Shown in pieces: positions 21,361 through 32,375 of a stretch of 53,376 nucleotides of DNA (positions are counted from its first letter, which is position 1; the number at the start of each line of letters is the position of its first letter). The position numbers and the translations under genes are program-made. Source of the stretch: Thermomucor indicae-seudaticae (Eukaryota; Mucoromycota; Mucoromycetes; Mucorales; Lichtheimiaceae); NCBI GenBank assembly GCA_000787465.1, contig JSYX01000042.1, positions 1 through 53,376 on the forward strand. The letters are read 5' to 3'. Below the pieces are notes generated by a model. The model was not told the origin of the DNA. It made no database searches and worked only from the letters and a program-made list of their open reading frames with translations.

Positions 21361-22744
21361 GACAGTGGTTGAACAATATTCGCCTTTTCATTTGCGGATC
21401 GTGTTCCCGACCCCTGGAGTTAGTATTGGTTGCCCTGCTGTGAGCCTCGTAAGCAACCGGACAACGTATTGTATACGTAAACATGTTAAAAACCGGGTAA
21501 AATGAGTCATATCGGCAATGGCGACACTGGTTGAGCATCTTGACGATGTTGTATAACCTTCAGCATAAACGCTAGACCTGAAGTGGAAAACAGAGTAACC
21601 CAGCCTCAGAAACAGGACGGGGCTGGTTGTACCAAAGGCAGCAAGGAAAATCCTGTTGTGCTCATGATGATCCTAGAGCCTTCGGGAGGCTCCGCTGCAA
21701 CAAAAGAAAAATCGGATAAGAAGAAAATGCACAAAGGGCCCAGATCACATGTGAAGCGACCGATATACACGGGTTCAGAGTTTTATGTGAGATAGATCAC
21801 GATAAGATGCTGTCGGCTTTCAGAGCCTTAGTGCTAATCGACAACGATGCGTCTTGGAAAACAAGCATAGCTATCTATGGCATCTGCATATAGGGGAAGT
21901 TGCTACGGCTGCGATCCCTTATATATCTGTGTGGTGCAATACTATATGAACAAAGGGACAGGAAGTAATAGCATGCTTGGAAGTTATCGTGCCAATGATC
22001 ATATCTCCCCGAATCCCATGTGGCTCATTATAATTATCATATTGGCAGTGAAGATAATGGATGCGTACAAAGGGATCGACACCATTGCATGGTTATTAGA
22101 TCCGCAACGTTTTGCCGTTACTTGTATGGTTTTTTTTCAGGGGAAAGGCTCGTACCTGTTCCCAAGCCGTGTTCATTACGCATGCCCTCGTCTGAGACAC
22201 AAGACATTTGTTTGAACTACTTTTATGTTCATTAGCATCATGACGATCATCGCATAAAGGAGTGTTTGGGATACTTTATGCAAGCACTATCATCTGCGAG
22301 GCATTTATTCTTCTGTGAGCATTGCGATAGCGTGCTGAGGACTGTCGGAGCCGCTGGTCAGTCGACCAAATCAACGAAGCATCACTAACTGATTTCTAAA
22401 CGTTTGTGCAGTCGTCGCACTCCTTAGCTAAGTCAATCGCTTGTCTTATGGATGATCTGTCAAAGACACAGGCCCATGTGATTATAGTGACTGGTTATCG
22501 TTCATAGTTATACATGGGGCGTGATCAATGCAGAGAAGCAACGTAAAAGATAATGTGGCACACTGCAAAACGTTCAGGAACAACCGATATCATCAAATTA
22601 CCAAGCTGTTTGGGTGCTGGTGCCTCCGGATCATGGTCCCCGCTACAGCAGTGGATCAGCAACTAAAGGTTCTCCTTTCACAAGGGAGGGGGAATGGATG
22701 CCGATAACGTTGATCGAGGATGATGGTCACAACAAGAGTACCAC

Positions 22745-23310
22745 ATGCTCGCTTGCAGCAAGATGAGGCCAGAAACCGTAGCTGAACAGTCAAAAGTCGA
22801 ATTTGTTATCCGAGCTCACCAGCGAGGTGATGATGTTCGGACTTGCAGCACAGCGCGCACAGACGACCTCATATGGCAGCATATACTCAATTGCGGACAG
22901 TTACGCAACGAGCTCAAAAGGCATACAAACGTCGAGCTTAACGAAGAAATAGCCAAGTTGGTGAATAACGACATCGACGCTTTTTACTGGAGCAATCTTC
23001 ACTGAAAAATGGTGCCATGTCAATATCGTTTCAAGTATCCAAACGACGCTGGACGGGCCCATTTCAACTCTTGATATTTCAATACTTGAAATGCTCGCGG
23101 TCGTTTCAACATTGCTTGAATACCTGAAACAATATTAGAATGGCACCATTTTGCAGTGAGGGCAATCTTGCTGGTAAAAACCAACGGGATTCTGGTAAAG
23201 TGCGTAGAGCCGTCTGCCCTACTCAGGACACTGAACGTTCATCACGAACGTTGGCTATCAGGCATGTAGCTCGAGCAATCCTCATTGCCATCCCAAGACG
23301 GAATATTTGA
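22745..23310 (+). pseudogene. unidentified reading frame split by a MITE
   Basis: Frame 22745-22999 (85 codons from ATG) stops almost at once inside the MITE at 23000-23161. Directly after the element's second flanking repeat, the same reading frame continues for 46 codons to a TGA at 23308-23310. Without the insertion and one copy of the 8-bp repeat, the product would be a continuous protein of about 131 residues that reads DIDAFYWSNLAGKN over the joint. No family recognised. Continuity exactly at the duplicated target argues that the frame was coding when the element arrived. Confidence 0.45.
23000..23161. mobile_element. fold-back MITE, about 160 bp
   Basis: Long imperfect terminal inverted repeats: CACTGAAAAATGGTGCCAT at the left pairs with ATGGCACCATTTTGCAGTG at the right, and the match continues inward for about 45-50 bp (CAATATCGTTTCAAGTAT against its counterpart), so most of the element forms one hairpin. 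The 8-bp GCAATCTT occurs on both flanks (22992-22999 and 23162-23169), as expected of a target-site duplication of hAT-like size; three extra bases (AGG) lie between the right repeat and the flank. It encodes nothing and needs a transposase supplied elsewhere. The CACTG end also recalls CACTA-type elements, but those make 2-3 bp duplications. Confidence 0.75.
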
Positions 23311-24700
23311 CGGCATTTGTGTGGTTGCTGTAGCCGAGGATTCCGATCGAAAATTAAAGAGTCAATCCTTTTAATGACTTCCAGCATCATAATGGGGAAG
23401 AACTCGGATTCCATCGAGCTTGGTCCATACAGAGCGAATTGTTCACACCAACATCAAAAACACAAGAATCTTTCTGGACGCAAAATCCATCGAACGATTT
23501 CAAGGAATGGTGGGAGAAGAGTCGATCATTGGAAGTACTGTGATACTCTTTATAGGTGCTTTGTTCGGTTCTGATCAGAAAAGCTGTTTCCAAGTCTATC
23601 AGGTTGATTGTGACGACTATTGGATGAGATCGAACAACCTCTTTTGTGCTCCTTTATGCGCCCTTAACATGCGCCACTATGTCGAATACGACACCACGCT
23701 GCCCTTGCCCAGTTAAAGCAAGTCCGCTCCAAATTTCACAAGGCAAGCACCTACACCAGATACCGGGCATCTTCGACACAGGCGAATATGCACGGTTGTA
23801 GACCATATACCATATGGACTCTTGCTGACTATGACAGTAACTAAGAAAAAGGCTCGCAAGCGATGGTCGTTTCAGCCTTTTTCCAAACAATCGCGTCGGC
23901 GGTCATCCGAAATGGGTATGATACCAGTCTCCAGACCATCCAATTTTGCGAGCGTTCCCCTGGCAATGCCAAGTCGATTTTGAAGCTATTGATAGCCTGT
24001 TCAGTTATATTCCGATTATCGGGAATGCGGCCTTAGATGAATAGTTTAAGCTCTTGGCGGACAGCGTGACAACTGCGCTAAGACGCGCGAACGAGGCAGT
24101 CAAAAGCACCTTGCAACAAGTCTTCCAAATTTGAGCAACAAATCCCATTTCTTTTTATGTACGTTCAGATATTGCTTCTTTATATAAGCTGACACCGCTA
24201 CCCCAATGCAAGGGATGCTTCTACAAGTCTTTTGAATGGAGCACCTCATGGGACGCATGATGGGACCCGCACCAAAATCATTTCGTAAATGATATGCGTT
24301 CAGAGCAGTATCATGCTCCTTGTGCAGGTCTATCTCCACAGGCCGTCATACAAGAAATCGCACGAAAACTTGTAACTCATGAGCGCAGAGTGGTTTAAAC
24401 AAGCAACGCAAAGTATAATCAAGAGTCAGCGCAAGGGGTATGAGAACCAAGCAAATTGAATCCAGTAGACTTCAACCACTGAAAGCCGGAAGCGGCCCCT
24501 CCTCCCCTTATTCTACCCTCCCTTTTGATCTTCCGCTTAGTCTCGCGCGTGCAATATTCCCCATTCTTCCTCATATTGTACCCCTTCCGAATATGATTCA
24601 ACTTTTCTTCTTTCTGCTTTTCTTTTCTTCCTTTTTATGGGCATGATTTCTCAATAGCCTTGATTTTACTATATCTCTTTCTACCTTTCTCGTTTTTATC

Positions 24701-27700
24701 ATGTCTACGGCCCAAGATGCAGCGGATCGGAGTGTCATTACAAGCAGCAACGATACGTCCTCAGCTGTCTACCAACCTAGCAGTAACTACACGGTTTCGA
24801 ATCAGAACAATACAGACAGTCAAAACAGTACCTTTATCGTCAGACAGAGTAATGGTGCCACATATATATCACCAAGAATCGTCGATCCCAGTTGGGTTGA
24901 ACTTAAAATCGGGGTCTTGTTACCTTTCCATCAGCAAGGAAATTATTGGACCAAAGAGCTCACCTTGAGGTAATAAACGACTTCCCAAGCCGTTGCTTTT
25001 CGATTAAAGACACTGATTCTTTGCAGCGGTACATCGGCTATCCGTATGGCTGCGGACGAGATCAACAGTCAACAGTTGATACCAGGCGCCTACATCACCT
25101 TAGTGGAGAAGGATTCATACCCAAAGGAGGTTGATGGGCAGGCTGCTATCACGCAAGCCGTCTTTTCTGCTGTCTCGCTTATTCAGGATGGCGTTATTGG
25201 TGTGATAGGCGACATTTCTTCGTCATGGACCTCACTGTCGGCGCTCATGACGAGCACACTACAGATACCGCAATGTTCATTTACTGCAGTTGCGAGTACG
25301 TGAACATGTTTTAAGATATTCTCTTAATCCTAAACTTCTGTTCCGTCAAATCTGTGTAGCGTCTTTATCTGACAAGTCCCAGTATGCCTACTTTTTCCGA
25401 ACTGTACCGACTAAGCTCCTGTTTGCCGACGCTGCCTTGTCTTTCTCTGTGAGCCAAGGCTGGCCATTACTCGGTATTCTCTATTCGTATGACGACACAG
25501 GCCAACAATGTACGTATTTACAACAAGCGTGCTCTACGCGCGAGAACTCACTTTGCACACCTTTAGTATCGGAAAACCTCATTATGAAATCGAAAATGAA
25601 AGGTATCCACGTCAAGGCCTATCAGAAATTCTATGAGCAGGGACCAAAGAGCGACATCCAGGGAGCTATTAGCACATTGATGGACACTGGCGTACAGATT
25701 ATCTTTCTTGCCGCCGAAGGAGACGCTCAGCTTGCCGCATTGACCGTTGCTGCTCATATGGGACACATCAACAACAACACGGTCTGGATGACGATGGGCT
25801 CTATCACCGATGATCTCTTTTCCGCTGTCAGCGAATTTAACTTGGCACTTTCTAACCGAACAACACAAGACGGTAGCAGTGAGTCTGTGCTCAATGCGAC
25901 CCTAATAGGCAGCAGTGATAACACAACAGACTATAATCATGATAATCGAACGACCGCCATCGAATACGCTGCTTCTATAACGGACAATCTAACACCTATT
26001 GATTTCAACCGTACCTTTTCGGGCGGCGTCTTTTCCTTTGAGCCCATGCTCGATATTCCTGGATACCCACCTTACGATTCCTTTGTCGAAAAGTGGTCCA
26101 AGCTGGATCCAAACATGTAATGGATATCTTGAACGAGGAAAACGATGCACTTATTGATGTTATTGCGTGTGTAGATACCCATATGCAGGCCAAAACCATA
26201 TTACTAGCAATGAAGGGTATGTCTCTCCCTCTTTCTCTCTCCAAAGAGCGCAACAACATACCGTAGAATTCACTCATGGACTTAATATAGCTTAGCATAC
26301 TCATGTCTCATGGTCATGGCATACGGTTTCAATCAAGTCATCAACAACTCAACCAATAGCACATATACCCGCCAGCAACTCGCCGATGGTCGCATGGGCG
26401 AGTATTTGACTCCATCCACGTTCAACACCTCCTTTGTCGGTCCGGCTGGTCCAATGCTACTTGACCAGAATGGTGATACCTTGTACGGGTAAGCATTCTC
26501 GTGATTTGATATATAAGACATAGGGGGCAGGGGTGGGGCAAGGATTATTAACCATGATCAATGTAGCAACTTCAAACTTTATAATATCCAGAACGGCAAT
26601 GAAGTGGTCATAGGAAACCTTGTTGCCGGTGACCTGACGTTGACATCCGCTCCAATCTATCACGACGGCACCACTGTGGTAATTTTTAAATAATAATTCC
26701 TAGTGCTGTATGAGAGTGTTCTTGTTATATGCTTATGCCAAATGCAAAAAGAGTAGCCACCTTCGGGTGTCCCAACTCAAGTCCATTTAAGCCTGGGATA
26801 TAACTCGCCGATCTCTATTGTGATTGCATCAGTTGCCGCGCTCGGAACGCTCATGCCAATGGCTATCATGGCCATTGTCTTGATATACAGAAAGCATGAA
26901 GTCTTTAAAGCTTCCAGGTAATGTCTCCCTTAACACTGTGCTTCAATGTCACCTAACCGAATTCTTTGAAAAGCCCATTATTTTGTGTGCTCGAATTGCT
27001 GGGTTTCATCCTTTGTTATGCTGCCGTCTTTTGCTATACCGCAGATCGAAGCAAGTTTATTTGTATCATGATACCCACCACTTTTCATTTAGGGTTTTCT
27101 CTGGTATTGGCGTAAGTGATAATGCGGGAAATCTGGAACGAAACAAATCACTAAAAGGCTTTCTCACAAAGCAATCTTATCGCCAAGAATTATCGGATCT
27201 ATCGTATCTTCAACAACATCTTTATCACCAAAACTGTGGTAACGGATCGGCAGTTGCTTAAAGTTTCCGGAGCCATCTTATCTGTGGACGCGGTAAAGAA
27301 TGAAAGAAAAAGTCATTAGCGCGTTCTGGCAGCTGATAAATGGAGAATATCAGATCTTTCTGATTTCCTGGTTATGTGCCAGCAACATTGTACCTGTCAA
27401 GGTGCCGGTGTCCTTTAGCGCGTATTATGTGTCCTGTTCCTATCAGGGCTCTGCTACGTCGGTCCTGGTGTCATTACTGACAGTTGTTGCCGCAGCACAA
27501 TTGGCATTTGCCACGTTTCTTGCCATCAAGACGCGCACCGTCGGAAAGAATTATTCGAAATACAGCGAATACCGTCAAATAGGAATATCAGTATAGTGAG
27601 TATCTAAAGGGGCGTGTGGAGGAGGATGCAGTGTGCTAACCCGGACGATCCAAAGTAATATCTTCTTTTCCGCATTGATTGGATTTGTCGTTTATTCGGT

Positions 27701-28901
27701 CCCCACTACTGATTATTATACACGACACTATCTGACGGCCACGACAGTCGTTTGGGCCGCGACCTTTTCCCTGCTTGTTCTATTTTTACCCAAACTCCAC
27801 GTCTTCTTTTTCAAGCGGGATAAAGATGATCAGCCGGGTAAACGATCGGACCTAACTGGTCGCTTACGGTCAAACATGGCCGGCAACTATGGCAGGACAG
27901 AGACCACGACCCAACGTGAGCTCATTAGCTTAAATGGCATGTTGGCCAACCCCAGTGTCTTTGATCCTGCGTTTAATTTGAAGCACGGAGCAGAACAGCA
28001 ATATCCTAGCACGCGCACAGTACTCGAAGCACACGAGGTATGTATATGCAACATACGCATCATGACGAAGCAAGTAAAATCTTAAATGGTCTGTCTATCA
28101 GGCTCGGATGCCGGTGCAAGTGGTATTCAAGTATCTTCCGTTCTTGGCAGCTTGGGACATGAAGCAGATATTCCTTTTTCCTCGTTTGAGATACTTCTCA
28201 TTTATCTCAGTAAGCAGCACCATAATGCGTATTTGGCGAAAGTAAAGACCGGGAAGGTTTACCGGATTTGTCATTAGGAAAAGTCACAAAAGGGCCAAGT
28301 ATTTGCTTACACGGGAGCATCCATCGTATCGTCCGCGCAAGGGACACACATTTTCCGCGTCCATGGATCCGGGTGGCATGATGTTCTTATCCAAGTCGGG
28401 AGTCGGCAGGATCTCGAGAACTGGTGCTCTTATTTCAACAATGGTTCCTCCGACGCGTCGTTTTCGAATGGTTCATTCTTGTCGTCGTCTTCAAATACTT
28501 ATTTGACATCTCCCACTACCAGTACAAATCGGCCTCATGGGGACTCAGCCACAATAAACCCAGATGATGATGACGACGATGAACCTTACCTGCTTTCACC
28601 TACCAGGACTGCTCGCGCCTATAGTAACGATTCGGGTATGACAACCGCACGGCGTTTGCTCACAAGACAGGGGAGCGCAGCTACTGTCGACACCATGGAC
28701 AGCTGTCTCAATGCGCCCATTGTGACCGAATCTAATAGCCTACACAGTGGTTACACCGTCCCATCCATGCCAGATCTTGCCTCATTGGCACCATACCGGA
28801 GACGGTCCGACATTACTCCGGCAAACCAAAATGTTGAACTCTTTGTTCCGTCGTCATCCACGGACGATATCTTTCTACAAGACATGTCTAAACGGCAATA
28901 A
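24701..28901 (+). CDS. class C GPCR (GABA-B/mGlu-like): venus-flytrap, 7TM, PH-like tail
   Basis: Fourteen exons: 24701-24969, 25027-25295, 25360-25509, 25567-26116, 26175-26216, 26291-26488, 26567-26678, 26757-26917, 26974-27111, 27172-27292, 27354-27595, 27656-28037, 28102-28209, 28278-28901; 1121 residues. Residues 65-530 form a periplasmic-binding-like ligand domain (VELKIGVLLPFHQQ, AIRMAADEINSQQLIPG, GVIGDISSSWT, many N-glycosylation sites). Residues 550-800 carry seven membrane segments with the GABA-B-type loop KNYRIYRIFNNIF and VTDRQLLKVSGAILSVDA. Residues 880-965 resemble a PH domain (QIFLFPRLRYFSFIS, then FRVHGSGWHDVLIQVGSRQD), followed by a Ser/Thr-rich tail. It should sense an amino acid or similar ligand at the cell surface. 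The ATG at 24701 lacks a full signal peptide; hydrophobic codons directly upstream in frame (ISLSTFLVFI) suggest a missed 5' exon. Confidence 0.92.
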
Positions 28902-30250
28902 CAACATTAATCTTAATCATAATAAATAAACCATTGTAATTCTAAAAACAAGTCAATGACGTTAAGTTTTTCGGATCCCAGGCCGCGATGTGTCAAACGG
29001 CATGGTAATACGCTAAACTCGACTCATGTACAGTCGAAGCTTCGTGCATAGATGTGCCTTCTAGTATGCTCCTTGTTTGTTCTTCTTGTACTTTTCGCGG
29101 TCCCTGTTCTTGGTTGCTTCGCAGAATATCCGGATAATATAGTTTCTTTTTCTCTTAGAAAATGCATGATCGACGGATCTCGATAGCGTTCGCGGGGTTA
29201 TCCCAATTTTCTAGTGATCTGTGCAACACTGCACAACTCAGGGGCGTGGCACGGCAAGCGTCAGGAGCAAATCATGTCCTGAGCGTACACATGCGTCTGG
29301 AAGGGGCAAGTATCAAAGGGGAATGAAGGCCAGATGTAGGAGGATATCATTAGACGGGTTCACTACTAATGATCAGGTGGTATATATATTGTCACGACAA
29401 ACGACCGAGCAAATATACCCGAGATAACGTATCGGTTAGCAATGCTAAAGTAACGTAAGTGTAGAGAGAATGAACAATGTCAGATCAGGTTTTCTCTCTT
29501 CACTAAACTTGGGTTCGCCAAAAGTTTCGGAAGTAACGGGACCCCGTTTACTGTATAATCGGATCAATGAATCTTGGAACGTTAAGGTACGATATGAAAT
29601 CTCAAGACCACAGACTTTATAGCACCAATGCAGTCCGTTCATGATGACAATGCGAGTTACCATGCATGTGCATTGGTAAGCCTCGGTTTTTGATACCATT
29701 GCAAACTGCAGGCAAGACAGAAAAGAGCCAAGGTTATACTTGACTCTCCCCCTCTGTATCTTCTCCCTTCGCCCCCTTTTATCGTCAAGTGTTACCAAAA
29801 ATGTTTACAAAAGAGAAAGAGAGATATCGATGCAGGGTTTTCCGCGGTTAAACCAATCGCTAGGACCTGTTAAATCCAGAAGTGGGTTTCTGGGAACCCA
29901 AGAAGCGAAAAAGGGTATTTAGACATATGACCCGTTCGCTATGGCTAAGACTTCGCTAAACGGAGACCCCGAAAAAGAACGCGTGGTAGCTAGTAGGTCC
30001 CATAAAACGACTTGCTTGCATTTCGCTTTCTCTTATTCAGTTACTTTCTCATAGCGTGCATATCTCTTTCTACCGACTAATTGTCCCTCTTCGCTCTTTT
30101 CTTTTGTTTTCTTTCTTCCCTCCTTTGTCACCTTCTTTTTCTGCTTTCAAGGCCTCCCTTCCTTCGTAATACGCTCCAGGTACGCGCCATCAAGCGTCGA
30201 TCATCGTCATCAATTATCGGAACTTCGTCTTAACGTACATTTTCGGATAA
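28902..30250. other. intergenic, 1.35 kb
   Basis: 3' side of the receptor gene and promoter of the bHLH gene. The part before 30250 is strongly pyrimidine-rich on the plus strand, as are many leaders in this window. No domain-bearing frame; 29445-29798 (minus) is open but unconvincing. Confidence 0.5.
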
Positions 30251-31219
30251 ATGTCCGGTTCGGCTGTAGGGTATATTATATATAATCCAATTTCGTTCCA
30301 AGGGAAACAACCGATTACCAACATGAATACCGGAAACAAAGACCGTATTGATGTTAACGACTTCCAATCCTTCGTGTTTCAAGCGGCTTTTCAATCTCAA
30401 GATTTTCCAATGCAGGCTGATGCATTCACAGACATTCCGCTTGACGATTTTGATATGACTACTCCTGTCATTCGATCCAGCAGAGGATCGTTGGCTCTAA
30501 GCGATGATTCCGTGTCATCGTCCTTGTCATCATCGGTGAACGCCGAAAAAAGGTAAAGTCGGCATTTTAGTACAACCAGGCTTCTTGTTTTCCCTTTACT
30601 TCCTTTTCTGCTATGTACGATAGCCTGCATAATGTGCCCCAAGCTTCCCGTGACATTACTTGCGTTATGTAGTTTAGCCGATGGGAAACTGACTGTCAGC
30701 TTTCGTATTAGTGATAAACCACGACGAGACCGTCGGGCGGAACATAACGCAACCGAACGAGCACGGCGTGAAAATCTCAACACCAAGTTCCGATTGTTGG
30801 CCAATGCGCTACCCAATCTTCGAGGATGCCGTAGACCTTCCAAGTCACAAATCATTGAGAAAGCTCTAGAATGGCTTGAACAAAGTCTGATGAATGAACG
30901 GCGGTGCTATGAAGCCATACGGAACCTCGAACAACAGAACAAAGAGATCAAGAACCAGCTTGCCCTGATTGTCCGTCTACGAAGCTCTTCTTATCATCAC
31001 CAGCAACCAATACAACAGCCACAACAACAGCAGCAGCAACCGACGGTTGTTGTTTTCTCTACAAACAACAGTAATCTACAAACGCCACTTCCGTCACCGC
31101 CTGTGTCTCAGAACAATTCCATGATTATTCAGCAACATCAACAGCAATACCGTCAACCATCTTATGCAAGTGGTCTCAACTGGATCAACGATCAATCACA
31201 ATATCCTAACTTATTCTAA
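30251..31219 (+). CDS. bHLH transcription factor
   Basis: Exons 30251-30552 and 30712-31219; 269 residues. The basic helix-loop-helix lies at about residues 105-165: basic region RRAEHNATERARRENL (His, Glu, Arg positions of an E-box reader), helix 1 NTKFRLLANALPNL, a short loop GCRRPSKS, helix 2 QIIEKALEWLEQS. A leucine-rich coiled stretch (NLEQQNKEIKNQLALIV) follows and may extend the dimer interface. The N-terminal third is acidic and serine-rich, the C-terminal third glutamine-rich. The intron (159 nt) is longer than most here and keeps frame via AG plus T. Expected to dimerise and bind CANNTG sites in the nucleus; partner and targets unknown. Convergent with the Zn2Cys6 gene. Confidence 0.9.
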
Positions 31220-32375
31220 ATGCTCAACCCTGTATGCCAAATCTCTCTCCCCTGTCTTATGTAAATGACTATCTAGTGGTCTTGCAAACGAGTTATATGA
31301 GAGCTCTTTCCCTTTTTCCGTTATGACGATTACACAAACATTGCGCCACACAGATGCACTTGATCGTTTGTGTTCGCGGGGCCGGGGCTATGGGTGTGCT
31401 TCAAAAGGGGTCGTGTCTTTCTGGACAAATCATTGAGAACTTCTGTTACTAGACACTGGTTTGAGAGATGTCCTGTGCGGAGGAAGGGATGCTCATTCAG
31501 CGTGTTCATTGAAATAAGAAAGAGAGGACCCTTCTTTTCTCGGAACCTGAAGGAAAAGGAGTCTGTTCTTGTTTTCATTTATGGCAAGTCTTGATCGCGG
31601 TTATGATACGCACGAGCTGTCATTTATACAATGTCTCCACGGAGGAAATGACATCTGGCGATCGAAAAGGAGTGGGACTTGTAAGAAATCCAATCATGCT
31701 GCGCGCTCGCGAATTCCACCAAATACGCTTGCTATGTCAGGGACACAGCCTGACACAGTGACTTAGCTTTAAAGTTGGTCGTCAGTGGGGTTCATGTGAC
31801 ATCTTAGCATCCTTCGCCGCCATAAACACAGGTAAACTTATGCTTGAAGATCACTTCTTAGCTCAGACTACCAAATTGCTTTGATTGGACGGCTACCATC
31901 AGTTCGGTACTCCACTAACTGCCTTTTGTTCTTGGATAACCGCATCTGTTGGTTAATTGCGCCGCGTTTCAAAACAAGTGTTGTCCGCAGTAACCGCTCT
32001 TGTCAGGAAAATGCATAGGATTCGTTGTACATATGTAAAATTACGATTTGTTTTATTTGCAGTTCTATAATTGCATGCTACAATGAGGGAGGAGTTTTGC
32101 CTAGATTGATTGACCATAAAGTATGAATTGATGAAATGCGATTATTTTCTCTGGTGGTGGGTTTTCTTCTTGCTAGTAAAAACAAAAGTGGGTTCTCAAA
32201 ATAATTTAAAGAGGGTCAAACATAAAAAAAAGTGATAAGGTCAAAATCTATAACGAAAAAGAAAAAAAAAGTGTGTGCATGACGAGCTCAAAGGGTTAGT
32301 AAGCAAAAAGGCGGACAGGGGGTATGTACACGATACTAGACAACGTTGGTTTGGCTTGCCGGAAACAATTCTATA
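31220..32375. other. intergenic between convergent regulators, 1.16 kb
   Basis: Becomes A/T-rich towards 32220-32280, probably 3' end signals of the Zn2Cys6 gene. Overlapping small frames at 31330-31594 on both strands have no domain. Confidence 0.5.

Larger units (their letters stand above)
20757..24700. other. gene-poor, decayed stretch of about 4 kb
   Basis: The least gene-like part of the window. It contains the zinc-knuckle remnant, the MITE and the interrupted reading frame listed separately, plus isolated frames (21583-21795 plus, 21877-22215 plus, 23420-23716 plus) with protein-like composition but no full exon chain or domain. The pattern fits old transposon or gene relics, but I could not identify the parent elements. 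The last 100 bp before 24701 are pyrimidine-rich and belong to the receptor gene. Confidence 0.45.

Noticed and set aside
25510..25566. Receptor residues CTYLQQACSTRENSLC as coding
   Set aside because: The 57-nt stretch is open in frame but has a GTACGT donor and TTTAG acceptor, and its removal restores the usual spacing of the ligand domain. Most likely an intron without stops.
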